NCBI GenBank assembly: GCA_030248225.1
Contig: JASANE010028382.1
Span: 49,861 to 113,860 of the forward strand
DNA from: Trileptium ribeirensis
Lineage: Eukaryota > Nematoda > Enoplea > Enoplida > Thoracostomopsidae
Reading direction: 5' to 3'
Length of the DNA: 64,000 nucleotides
Every line of letters starts with the position of its first letter. Within the stretch, counting starts at the first letter, position 1. The notes beneath the pieces are model-generated. The model saw nothing but the letters and a program-made list of their open reading frames with translations. It was not told the origin of the DNA and made no database searches. Position numbers and translations under genes: made by a program. Positions 36,450 through 47,746 of the stretch are shown piece after piece.

Positions 36450-36920
36450 TTTTGCAGGTACAGCGATAAAATTATGGTATCATTCGCATCGACTATCTGG
36501 CTTAGAATATTGTCCAATTTAAAACAAAAAATATTTTCGAATTTTTGGCTTCCCGATTTTTGGTCCATTGATACCCAAAAATTTCGTAAAAGTTTTTTTC
36601 TCGATAAATGCATAATTTTATATATCATACGAATCACATTAATGAGCTTGGCCAAATATTAGCAATCTGGTCATGGGTGAACGACGTAGGCTTAGTCTAA
36701 TGCAACAACTTCTTAATCTGTGAAATTATTCCGTTGCTATCAGCACCATTCGACTCTGTTCGTCAATACGGTTCGGACAGTATATAAAATTATGTATTTT
36801 CGACATAAACATTTGTTCCAAATTTTTGAGGACCATTGGGAACCCAAAAAATCAAAAACATTCCGGCATAAATGTGTTCTGGACCAGCTCGTCGAGCTGA
36901 GTCGATTGGTAGGAGGACAA
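36450..36920. repeat. Dispersed repeat, two diverged copies
   Basis: 36,450-36,700 matches 9,955-10,205 in order and orientation (TTTTTTTCTCGATAAATGCA, TAATTTTATATATCATACGA, ATTAATGAGCT). 36,735-36,920 is a more diverged copy of the same element (CACCATTCGA, ACAAATATAGATGT tail). Confidence 0.5.
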
Positions 36921-37009
36921 ATATAGATGTATCTTCAAAATTGACCACTTTCGGTCTGGGGGCTAAAAGAAAAGACCAAAGTTTTTGTATGTGATTATTA
37001 GATTTGCAG

Positions 37010-37163
37010 GTATTTCGTACGAAGATTATGTCGGTTTCGCGGACAAAATGAATAATTTCACCGAAGAATTGTTTTCGAAAACGTTGATACCGAACGTAGC
37101 GTCACGGTTACCAGAAAAACTACAAAACAAACTAAGTTCGTATATTTCTCACATATGCGCGAG
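37010..37163 (+). CDS. SAM-methyltransferase-like gene, internal exon
   Basis: It follows an acceptor (TTAGATTTGCAG) and encodes (G)ISYEDYVGFADKMNNFTEE then LIPNVASRLPEKLQNKL. This matches the family segment between the winged helix and the SAM domain (GVPYS.YP.FH..M...S.Q....LI..ILPLVP.L...L). It starts after the first base of a glycine codon. Donor choice is uncertain. GAG|GTCCGA at 37,164 leaves phase 2, which fits the exon at 38,300. CCAG|GTGGTAG at 37,178 does not. The family would continue directly with the glycine-rich SAM loop (D-[VI]-G-C-G-x-G), but after LQNKL the sequence reads SSYISHICA, which is not that motif. Confidence 0.7.
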
Positions 37164-38299
37164 GTCCGAGGTTCCAGGTGGTAGCGTGGGTCCTTGGAGT
37201 TTCAGCTTTGGCTTTCCGTGAGCGGAAACAGCCAGCATACATGGAGGTGTAGGTGTGGCACCTTGGGTGCAGCGTTATGGTCGGCCACCGCTGTGGTGGG
37301 TCACCAATAAGGAAACCTCTCAGAATAAGTTAGCATTTATTTGACGATATTATAATATGGGTTTATTTATTATTTTTTGAAAGTCAGAGGTGTCATTATA
37401 ACTAGAAAGAAAATGTTAGCGTAGTAAATTTGTTAGATCTATGATCAAGTTGTCGCTAACATTAGATTGCAAAATATGGCGATCAATCAGTTTCAGGTTA
37501 GACATATAGCTGAAGATGATAATTGTGCTTCTTTTGTCGGTTTTGCCACCATTGATATTCATTTGATGTAATGTTGAACAAACTTTTTACATTGACAACC
37601 TCTATATCACTTACACCGCTGCATTTTGGTTTTCCACAATGTTTTATTATCTGTTTAAAAAATATATATATGAAGGCATTTTAAAACAACGATTTGCTGT
37701 ATTGATTTTACCTTTGATTGTTTAGCTTAAGCATGTTGAAAAGCTTAGCACTTTTGTTTGATATTGCAGAAACATAAAGCCGCGTTTTAGCTTAGTCGTT
37801 TGAACACATGGCGAGAGCAAAAGCATAGGCAAAAGATTGAATATATCGATTGAATCAATCTATTACTGATTTAATTAAAGTTAGATACAATCCGAAATTT
37901 GAGAAAATTTGCTGAATTGCTTACGCGTGATAAAAATTAAGGTGTCTCCTTCAACCATTCTTTTTAATATTACTGATATCGATTAGGTATATAGGTGAAG
38001 TTTCTGCGATTTGGCGAACCTAGAGTCAATCACAGAAAATCTAAGCGTATAACTTGGTGATCGTGACTAGAACACGAGCGTACCACAATTGGTCGAACGA
38101 GCGCAGGGAGTGAGTCTGCCGGCTAGTTACGTATTTAAATATAATAATTAATATATATATTATGTATATTATATATATGTTATATATATAATATATCATA
38201 TACATGTATGTGTGTTAGATCTTATCAATTGTTACCGATTGTAATAAAACAATAAAATTGTACATATTGTCAACTGATACACATAAAACTAAGTTTTAG
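37164..38299 (+). other. Intron; expected SAM-loop exon not found
   Basis: I read all three + frames for a D.GCG.G-type exon and found none. The first 150 bases are unusually GC-rich (GTGGTAGCGTGGGTCCTTGG onward). A (TA)-rich tract lies at 38,140-38,205. Confidence 0.5.
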
Positions 38300-38759
38300 A
38301 ACAAACGCTATCGAAAACGCAAAAGCAGCCGCAGCCAAAGCCAATATTGTCAACGTCGAATACAGCGTGAACGATGCTGCGAAATTGCCAACAAAGTGGA
38401 GCGAACGCTTTGACTTTGTTTCAATTTTGGATGCACTACACGATATGGCACGTCCGGATTGGTGTCTGTCCGAAGTGAGAAGAATCCTAAAATCAGACGG
38501 TACATTTTGTCTAATCGATATAGCAATGCATGCGAATCCGGCGCGGAATAGAGGCAATCCTAATGCTAGGATAAATTATTTGGCATCGTTGTTTCATTGC
38601 ATTCCGGTTTCGATGTATTTCAGTGACGGTATGGGCCTAGGAACTTGTTGGGGTGTCGAAAAGGCCGAACAGATGATTAAAGAGGCTGGATTTAAAATTG
38701 TAACTACGGGTAAAGAAGCTATACCGGGGTTAATGCACATTTTTGCAGTCAAAAATTGA
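38300..38759 (+). CDS. SAM-methyltransferase-like gene, last exon
   Basis: It follows an AAGTTTTAG acceptor. It encodes TNAIENAKAAAAKANIVNVE, then a stretch with FDFVSILDALHDMARPDWCL, RILKSDGTFCLIDIAM, CIPVSMYFSDGMGLGTCWG and a C-terminal GFKIVTTGKEAIPG...HIFAVKN before TGA at 38,757. The D-x-x-H-D region (post-motif II), the R.LK..G motif III strand and the GLGT.WG loop are all hallmarks of the Rv2258c-like methyltransferase family. The reading frame is open for 153 codons without damage, which argues for recent or present selection. It lacks the preceding SAM-binding loop (see finding). The 3' end is duplicated downstream. Confidence 0.85.
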
Positions 38760-39304
38760 GATTATGTCATTGCGTTCAAGAGTTTTGATTGAAATTTTGT
38801 GTTGCTTTGTGCAATTTTCTTGCTTATTACAATATATAAAATTATAACAGATAAAGATGCTATACCATGATTTAGTCACGTTTTTGCAGTCAAAAAGTAA
38901 GATTATATTATTGCGTTCAAAGGTTTTGATTGAATCTTGTGTTGCTTTGTGTAGTTTCCTTGCCTATTAGAATATATTGCACTAATCGTACCGTTGCTGT
39001 AATAGCTTTTTAAGATCTTCGTTATTTATATGTTCTTGCTTCTGACAGTAACAGAATCCTTTTGAAAATATAGGTTGTTGCATAACTAACGCAGTTTTTG
39101 CAGTCAAAAAGTAAGATTATATTATTGCGTTCAAAGGTTTTGATTGAATCTTGTGTTGCTTTGTGTAGTTTCCTGCCTCTTAGAATATATTGCACTAATC
39201 GTACCGTTGCTGTAATAGCTTTTTAAGATCTTCGTTATTTATATGTTCTTGCTTCTGACAGTAACAGAATCCTTTTGAAAATATAGGTTGTTGCATAACT
39301 AACG
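38741..39304 (+). repeat. Three tandem copies of the methyltransferase 3' end
   Basis: The terminal codons and 3' flank (TTTTTGCAGTCAAAAA...GATTATAT.ATTGCGTTCAA.G.TTTTGATTGAA...TTGTGTTGCTTTGTG) recur at 38,880 and 39,094. The last two are 214 bp copies that are almost identical. The sequence just before copy 2 (ATAAAGATGCTATACCATGATTTAGTCACG) is a decayed version of the coding end (GTAAAGAAGCTATACCGGGGTTAATGCAC), so duplication included coding bases that then decayed. Confidence 0.8.
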
Positions 39305-39519
39305 CCCCACCTCCAACTGTCTCTGAAACTGACAACTATACTTACAACCCTCATACTTTCAGAAATTGTAACCGAACATATAAATATCTACGTACAACGA
39401 GATGTCTGATACTCGACTTAATTTCGCTAATCGAATAACTGCGGTCACACTATAACCAAAATAGGTGTGAAGTTGCGCTACATTGGTCCTGGCATTCGTC
39501 TTCATAGTCCCTATATCAT

Positions 39520-40359
39520 TAAAATATGGTTTAAATTAATAATATGTTTGATCTAACTGGTTCCATAGCTGACTTGTCTCGAACAGGAAGACCACCGACG
39601 GCATCTGGTGATGCTGCGATATGTGATATTTCCTATAGTTTTGGCAGTAGTTCGACAGTGAATTCGCCGTGGTACTGTTCACACCGATATCAGCAAATCA
39701 ACTGTTTTTTGGAACTGTTAAAAGTCTTTGTCTAAAACCTTTTAGACCGATGTTAATTTATGCTCTGAATGGTGTTGATTATGATCGCATGGCTGAGTTT
39801 TGTGAAAAATGGCTACAATACCTCGATGATGATCCGGACTCAGCTGACGAAGTCATTTGGTCCGACTAAAGCAATTTTAAACTGAACGGCCATGTTAACC
39901 ATCATAATTGAGTTTATGGGAATGCGAAAATCTTATAAATTTTTGGTCACCATATGGAATGCTCCTGGTCTAACATTATGGGTCGGGTGGATTTTTAGGC
40001 CGTTATTTTTCGATGGTACTATGAATGCAGACAATTATCTATTATGGTCCTGCGAAATTAATTTTATTTTAATATTCATCAGTTACCATATATTAACAGA
40101 CATCACTTTGCAACGGCTGTGCGCCGTTGGTTGGACGAAACCTTCCCTGATAGTTGGCTAGGGCGCCGAGGCCTTGTCGATGGCCTGCTCGTTCTCCTAA
40201 TCTAAGCGATCCTAACATTTTCTGTGGGGGGTATTGAAACACAAGGTATACAAAAGCAAACCACAAGCCCTGTTGTGCCTGCAAGAGGCTATATCGGAAG
40301 AGCTGTCTCTTCTGGAGACTGACATGGCTGGAAAGGTGTGTCGAAGTGTGCCTTTTTGA
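39520..40359 (+). pseudogene. Mariner/Tc1-type (IS630 superfamily) transposase, decayed
   Basis: Pieces in changing frames follow the order of an invertebrate Tc1/mariner-type transposase. First the N-terminal helix-turn-helix tail (FDLTGSIADLSRTGRPPTA), then LKPFRPMLIYALN, then DRMAEFCEKW...VIWSD. A stop at 39,867 replaces the Glu that normally follows the first catalytic Asp. Then come FKLNGHVN, NAPGLTLW, FFDGTMNADNYL and FATAVRRWLDETFPD, and finally FLWGVLKHKVYKSKP...EEL, ending at TGA 40,357-40,359. At least three frameshifts and several stops are present, and the second Asp region is deleted or unreadable. Terminal inverted repeats were not found. It is an inactive copy about 840 bp long. 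Confidence 0.85.
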
Positions 40360-40746
40360 CAGGAAGAATGAATTGATCTAGAGGGCGCCCAGGTTCACAC
40401 TTAGGATAAGTGTTTATTCATCAGAAACCTAAGTTATAATATGTGAGAGTACGTGCATACCAAAACGTTTTTGGATATGTTTAAATTTGGACTTTAATGC
40501 TGGAACGTTACTTATGGAACACCTTGAATATTGCCAATATTTAGATCCTGTAATTTCCTATTTTTAAGAAATATTCTGTGCAGTATTTACTTTAAGGCCA
40601 ATTATATTTTTTACTGTTTCTAGTTATAGTTTTGTGAAAATGAATGGATGTGATTAACCAACTCTCTTTTATATATATATTTGTAGGATCAGCGCTAAAT
40701 AGACTTGCTAGAACTGCATGCAGTTGTCTGAAATTGCAACTCCAAG
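40360..40746. other. Spacer with a 14 bp palindrome
   Basis: Contains the perfect palindrome AACTGCATGCAGTT at 40,712-40,725, just before the 187 bp array. Nothing else is supported. Confidence 0.5.
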
Positions 40747-42382
40747 CCTGCTGTCAGTATGTATCTTTGAATAAGAGCTCTCAATTCTATATTTTTGGTC
40801 CCGACGAACACCAACGTGTGTGCTTCGGTGTCATTTGTTATTCTCAGACGCTGAGAGGAATAGTTGAAGGACAAATTATTATGTGGTACAAGTTACATTG
40901 TATACGTAGATAGATAGCCCTATTTAGCCCAAACCTGCTGTCAGTATATATCTTTGAATAAGAGCTCTCAATTCTATATTTTTGGTGCCGACGAACACCA
41001 ACGTGTGTGCTTCAGTGTCATTTATTATTCTCAGACGCTGAGAGGAAGAGTTGAAGGACAGATTATTATGTGGTACAAGTTACATTGTATACGTAGATAG
41101 ATAGCCCTATTTAGCCCAAACCTGCTGTCAGTATATATCTTTGAATAAGAGCTCTCAATTCTATATTTTCGGTCCCGACGAACACCAACGTGTGTGCTTC
41201 AGTGTCATTTTTTATTCTCAGACGCTGAGAGGAAGAGTTGAAGGACAGATTATTATGTGGTACAAGTTACATTGTATACGTAGATAGATAGCTCTATTTA
41301 GCCCAAACCTGCTGTCAGTATATATCTTTGAATAAGAGCTCTCAATTCTATATTTTCGGTCCCGACGAACACCAACGTGTGTGCTTCAGTGTCATTTTTT
41401 ATTCTCAGACGCTGAGAGGAAGAGTTGAAGGACAGATTATTATGTGGTACAAGTTACATTGTATACGTAGATAGATAGCTCTATTTAGCCCAAACCTGCT
41501 GTCAGTATATATCTTTGAATAAGAGCTCTCAATTCTATATTTTTGGTCCCGACGAACACCAACGTATGTGCTTCAGTGTCATTTATTATTGTCAGACGCT
41601 GAGAGGAAGAGTTGAAGGACAGATTATTATGTGGTACAAGTTACATTGTATACGTAGATAGATAGCTCTATTTAGCCCAAACCTGCTGTCAGTATATATA
41701 TTTGAATAAGAGCTCTCAATTCTATATTTTTGGTCCCGACGAACACCAACGTGTGTGCTTCAGTGTCATTTATTATTCTCAGACGCTGAGAGGAAGAGTT
41801 GAAGGACAGATTATTATGTGGTACAAGTTACATTGTATACGTAGATAGATAGCTCTATTTAGCCCAAACCTGTTGTCAGTATATATCTTTGAATAAGAGC
41901 TCTCAATTTTATATTTTTGGTCCCGACGAACACCAACGTGTGTGCTTCAGTGTCATTTTTTATTCTCAGACGCTGAGAGGAAGAGTTGAAGGACAGATTA
42001 TTATGTGGTACAAGTTACATTGTATACGTAGATAGATAGCTCTATTTAGCCCAAACCTGCTGTCAGTATATATCTTTGAATAAGAGCTCTCAATTCTATA
42101 TTTTTGGTCCCGACGAACACCAACGTGTGTGCTTCAGTGTCATTTATTATTCTCAGACGCTGAGAGGAAGAGTTGAAGGACAGATTATTATGTGGTACAA
42201 GTTACATTGTATACGTAGATAGATAGCTCTATTTAGCCCAAACCTGCTGTCAGTATATATCTTTGAATAAGAGCTCTCAATTCTATATTTTTGGTCCCGA
42301 CGAACACCAACGTGTGTCTTTCAGTGTCATTTATTATTCTCAGACGCTGAGAGGAAGAGTTGAAGGACAGATTATTATGTGG
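40747..42382. repeat. Satellite array, about 8.7 copies of a 187 bp unit
   Basis: Units begin CCTGCTGTCAGTATATATCT at 40,747, 40,934, 41,121, 41,308 and so on every 187 bp. The last unit (from 42,243) breaks off after GATTATTATGTGG. Each unit contains the hairpin TCTCAG-ACG-CTGAGA and the palindrome AGAGCTCT. Copies differ at few sites. The first differs most, as expected for an array edge. Open frames in it are periodic artefacts. Confidence 0.95.
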
Positions 42383-42903
42383 GTACATTATTATCATTAT
42401 AAAAATCTTATGCCAACTTTGTGGCATAGGGGCAGGGTTTAAAATTGTGTTCAGGTACATACAAATTTGACTAAAACTACAATACGTGGCGATGCCTCAT
42501 AGGTCATCGGCACTATCCTAAATGTACTAAAATTTAAGTTACGTTGACTTGAAAACGGCTCTCGAAAAGAGCCCTATTTGGCACTAAAATTTAATTAGCA
42601 TTTCTAGCGTTTCCTACTCGACAAAGCGAGTCAGTAAGCGGAGGCTCCGGATGTCGGGACAACCGTAACAATTTTATTAACTGTATTTTATTCGGTTTGT
42701 ATCCTTAGATTGTTCCGGTTCCTGATTCTCAACCGAGATTTTGTGTATAATTCGGATGGGCTGGGGAAAATCTATGATTTACCATAACTTTGTAATTTGA
42801 AAGCCTTTCTCTATGAAATTTTGCATGGGGCTGGGATTGACCTTATTTATCGATTTACTAGGACCGGGTCAACGGGCCTCTGTTTGTCTGATAAAAATCA
42901 TTA
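42383..42903. other. Intergenic with two small hairpins
   Basis: GGCTCT-CGAAA-AGAGCC at about 42,557-42,573 and ACTCG-ACAAAG-CGAGT at about 42,617-42,632. No gene is supported. Confidence 0.45.
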
Positions 42904-43330
42904 AAATTCCTGGAGGGAATCTTAAGCTATAAACAGTTAAAGTTTTGGGTGGAGGCGGACCCCTGTCGGGTCGTCGATGTTCTGATTCCGACTTGATAAT
43001 GTTGAGTTTAAGAGCGGCTTCCGGTAGCGGACACTCCTACAAAGAAACTACGAGAGTTCCAACGAAATTCCTGGAGAGAATCTTACAATATTTCAATTTT
43101 ACGTTTTCGGCGGGGCAGGCCCTTTCAGGGCCGTCGGGTTTAGGGTTCCGACGCGAAATCGATCAATGTTAAAGTTACATTCGTTGATAGACATTACGAC
43201 GAAGAAACTGCCAAAGTTTTAGCTAAATTCCTGGAGTAAATCCTAAGATGCAGCAATTTTCATATTTTAGTGTGGGCAAGCCCCTTCAGGGTCGTCGAGT
43301 TTGGGATTCCGACGCGACATTCGAAAGTTT
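42904..43330. repeat. Degenerate tandem triplication, about 160 bp unit
   Basis: AAATTCCTGGAG(N)5-6ATC(T)TA recurs at 42,904, 43,065 and 43,225. Each is followed at the same distance by a GGGC(A/G)GGCCC-TTTCAGGG-like block and CGTCG(A/G)GTTT..G.TTCCGACGCGA. Units are well diverged. They are non-coding. Confidence 0.75.
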
Positions 43331-46300
43331 TAGGTACTAACTCGATAGTTCGGATGTTAATCGAGATCCGGGTAAAATTTTAACGGAATTGCTAAAGTAA
43401 TTCACAAGGAATACTAAATCCTCATTCAGAGTAAGTAGTCTGGCTTACAGGATGTTGGGTCGGTATACCTAGCCGCGGTTCAATACAATTTCTCAGCTCG
43501 TGAGCAATATCTAGAAGACTACTGACGTCTTAATTGACGTCTTAATAAAGCCTCAACTGAGTGACTAAGGTGGCTTTGCTCTGCTAAGTCCAAATTGTTC
43601 GGGGTTCCTATTGACAAAATATCAAAATAAGCGGACGAACTTGCGTCAAAAGAAACGATAAAGCAAGTAGAGTCCTGAGCAAAACCATTGACAATGCTTG
43701 ACAAAAATGATATGACAACGGATGATTCGGAATTTTACTGATAATTTTCAACCAGAAATTTGTTTTAACCTCGGTCGGCCCAACGATTACTTTTTAGTCC
43801 TAGCTCGACTCAGGGAACCATGTAAAATAAAGATGTACGCGAGTGTTGCGTTTGTTAGTGTCTTAACTCAATGACCGAGGGAGGCTCAGCACGACTCCGA
43901 GCGTCTGATCTAATCGTGTGAATGGCTTATCATGGCTGCGGATCTGTGGAACAAACTAGGACGGGCAGGGCTATCATGTAAAAAGGAAGTATGGACAGGG
44001 GACTCAAAACGCTACACATTGATACGCCTACTACCACGCTGTTCAACCATAAGGGCTAACTGGTAAGCTTCAGAAATATACGGCTACCCTAGTGGCCTCC
44101 CTGTCCACACTTACAGTCTTTCGTTCCGGCGGTCGACGTCCATAGCGAGCGTCCATCCATTCGCCAAGCCAAAATGAAAGCCAAGAAAAAGAAACTTAAG
44201 TTAAATTGAACACTTGAAGCCGATAGAAGGCGATATAGGCGGTCTGCAAAACGACCACACTCTGCGCTGCCAAAGTCATACTGAACGCTGCAGAGCTAGC
44301 GCAGCTCTGCTTAAATACTAGAAATTTGAAATTTCAAACTTTTGAATTTGAAAACCTTAAAGTGCTTATTCAGCACTTTTGGGGCGATTTGACCCCGAAT
44401 TCTAACCTCTTAAATAAATATTCTTATCGTGGCGAATTCTGATTAAATTTGAACTAATATAATGTCCAAAATTGAATAAATTTAATATCAAACGTCTAGA
44501 AACTTCTGATAAAACTCCGTATTAAGCTATCAATACTAATATTAGCTGCATCCCACATATGAGAGGTCAAACAGCTCCAAGTCGTATCAAACTAACGTTA
44601 ATACAAAACTTTATCAAAACTTGTAACAACCGCTGATAAGAGGTCCCGAGAACATCAAATAATTCAAACTTTGTTTAAATTTAATATAAAATTTATATAT
44701 AATTTCTGCAAATTCGACGTCCATCTTATTTGCCCAAGTAGCGGCGACGTAGTCTTTGATTGTAACGTCAACATCAGAATTTCGAAACTAGCTAGATTCG
44801 TCCGGGCAACTTTAATATTTATTTTAAATTTTAAATTTGTCTTAATATTATATTTATTGATTAAACCGACGCGAAGACTTTGTTAGTGACACACACCCGC
44901 TAAAGTCAAACTTTCTAGAAAGTTCGCGACACAGTCCTAGGTTCACCTTATTTACTCGAGAGAAGTATCAGCTATTATGAAGCATCGGCACGTGCGGGCA
45001 GCTCGCTACCAATTTAATATAAAATTAATATTAAGTTCACATGTTGACATAGTGCAAGAATAAAGTTGCTGTCGCGATGGCGTAGTTGTTTCGTATAAGC
45101 CTGGATTCGGCGTACTCAGAAGAGAAGTTACTTAAGTAAACAAAAGGAAACAAGCGAGGGAAAAAGGGGTAAATAAGAGGGCAACGTTCCCTTGGCGATG
45201 GCCGAAGTGCCAAACGAAGTTCGGATTCGGACTCAGCAAGTCCGTCCGAACACACTGATATCTAACAAGTCCGCATTCGGACGACAAAAGGTATGGCTGT
45301 GCTCTCGGGTGGAACCCATGACAAGTTTTGCAAAAGTTGGGGTTTTAAACAGCCCCTGGGGGTTCGGGGTACCTTTCCTTGGGGTGCTAAGTATATATTT
45401 GTGTTAGTCTCGACCAGGGGAATCCAATAAGGGGTTACACGCCTGTCGGGGCGTTATTTCCGCAAATTCCATGGGGGATACCTAAAAGTAGGCAGAGCGG
45501 GACCGGTGCGGGCTCAAATTAAAGCCTCGGATCTGGGAATTACAACGGTATCCTATACATATATTTACGTTTAATATTCGATAAGTTATCTAATTGTGTT
45601 TGACAAGCTTACATATACACTTATTTACCCATAAGTTCGTAAATCCGGGTTGGATCTCCACGAAACCGGTCTCATTAGAAAGACCGTAAAATTTCCTACC
45701 AAGAAAGTTAAGTGCTATATTTGTTATTTCTCGACGGTTCCGGAGTTATGAGCCCGAGCCGATACTTTTGGTACCAATTTTCATAAATTTTCATTTTAAA
45801 GTTCATATTATCTTGATAACTTGTCCAGTGACAATGATAACATTAAACACTGAGAATTTTGATATTTTAAGTTTTCACTTATATTTTTCACGGAAATTGC
45901 TCATTTGCTGTTCGCTTTCGGGCGAACAACCAAACTTTTTGTGGTCCTCATTCGTGAGAACGGTCGTGACGGGTCCAGCCGGTCTTTCCTATGAAAAATC
46001 GAAGTAAACTTTGCGGTCCTACCACGCCGGGTAAGGCTATTCCTACGTATCGGGACAGGCGGGGAGTCGTATCGTTCTACAATTCTTCGAGTCGAGTATG
46101 GATCAGTCGAGGATCATAAAACGGTATAGAATCATGACAAATTATAGGCGCTTTCATGGCCTTTAACAACACAAAAGTATGGTATGAATACGGTACACAC
46201 AATTATATAATGTACCTGACTCCACCCAGGTACAGATAATTCCTTTGCATATCGTTGTCTTGCATATTGTTTGATTTTGATCTGTACCATATCGAGGGTG

Positions 46301-46672
46301 AAGATTTCAGCCTCGTTTGCCGAGGCCAGATGATTTGAAAATAAATAATACGCTCGTAATTATACGAATCCAGTGAATAATACGTGAATTTATGGCCATC
46401 AAACATGGTACAACAAAACGATGGTAATGGTACTATATATAGATATATACGCGATTTAAGTGTACCAACGAGCCTTTATAACCCTGCAATCAACGATTAT
46501 ATAACAATATATACGGTAACAATATTCCGATGATTCTTCATCCCTGAAATGTTAATAACGATACCCACTTTGATCACTGAAAACTGTCGGCGGTGCGGGC
46601 CGAAATATGACGGAAATCTCTAGTTCGTAGCAAGGTTAATGGACGTAACGATCCATGATTTGTGCTAAACAT
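43331..46672. other. Intergenic, moderately GC-rich old repeat; no gene
   Basis: No reading frame with family similarity. Around 44,150-44,290 the sequence parallels 56,780-56,930 (for example CGACCACACTCTGCGCTGCC versus CGACCGAACTCCGCGCTGCC), so parts belong to a dispersed element shared with the 55.6-57.4 kb region. Confidence 0.4.
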
Positions 46673-46825
46673 CAGGGGCGGATCCAGGGGGGGTGGGGGG
46701 GGGGGGGTGAACACCCCCCCCCCGAAATTTTTTCCCATGCGAAAACTTAGTAAGGGTCCATGCGTCGCGGCGAAACTTGTGATCACTGTTTCACATGTTT
46801 CTGTCGCGAATATGAACAGCGTGTT

Positions 46826-47746
46826 TCAGCTTTCGGCCTGACTGTTATGACTAATACGTTGCTGCTGCTGCTGGTGTATGTTGATATTATATACCATTGT
46901 TACATAATGAAAGTTGCAATAACTGAAGAACTGTTGCTTACCATATGGTGGAGCTTCTTCCGGCTTCGCATCACCATTTGTTGACATCACCATCGGCATT
47001 GCTCGCTGAAACAATATGGGACCAGCAGCAGCAACGGCAGTTGAGGAAAAATGCCGGTAGCACCGAGTTACCGAAATAGGCTGTTCATGTTCGCAGACGC
47101 GAATTAGGCACCTAGCCGCTCGGGGCGCGACAATTACTGTCCAACTCGGCGCTCTTCTTAACGTAGCCAATACCTTAAGCAGGATACGGACGTTGGGATA
47201 GAGTGCTTCGTTGCAAATTGCCAGAGCTCCAACTGCTGTTCCCGGTTTTTCAGTCAGTCTCGAGCAGTGCGCTTTCCATAGCTTAAGTTCTTCCTGAAGA
47301 ATCACTTCAGAAAGTGCGGGCAATAAATTTTCGTAGAATTGGAATGTTGCATCTAGCTGGTTCCAGGTTGTGGACTCCACAATGCTAGGAACCAGTCGAA
47401 ATAGCCCAGTTACGTTCTGCTGAACGGATCCAAACCGTGTTTCTAGCTGGTTTATTGTTTCGGTCAGAAACGGGACATATATCCTCCGTGTATAATGCTC
47501 CAGGGCCGTTTCTGCTATTTCATGCCTGCGCCGTCCACCGCGCGGCAGCTCAATTATGCTCTCGGAATAACTTGCCAGCCGTTGCGCGGATGTGAAAAAT
47601 GCGTCTTCAGCGACTTGTGGGGCATTATTCACCTTCTGCTTTAGTTCTTGTATGACAATGTTAATGTTCTGGGACGCCTGAACAAGATCGGTGACTGAAG
47701 ACTGCAAACACATAGAAAGATTTTGTGTAACGCTCAAAACACGCAA
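46826..47746 (-). pseudogene. C-terminal part of hAT (ZMYM1-like) transposase
   Basis: This frame starts near SVTQNLSMCLQSSVTDLVQA and carries a helical segment (NINIVIQELKQKV, then RRHEIAETALEHYTRRIYVP) and LYPNVRILLKVLATL. The last is the start of the hAT C-terminal dimerisation domain. In the family that strand is followed by a T.ERSFS.LRR.K signature. Here it jumps straight to LRR and a diverged end (CEHEQPISVTRCYRH), and the adjacent frame reads ERLGA then a stop, so a frameshift is likely. The catalytic core (DDE, large insertion domain) between this part and the N-terminal part is missing. The overlap with the N-terminal frame at 47,661-47,746 marks the deletion junction. The protein could still fold as a dimerisation module, but not as an active transposase. 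Confidence 0.75.

Noticed and set aside
42557..42573. Histone-mRNA 3' stem-loop (GGCTCT...AGAGCC)
   Set aside because: The loop has five bases instead of four, flanks do not match and there is no histone gene nearby.
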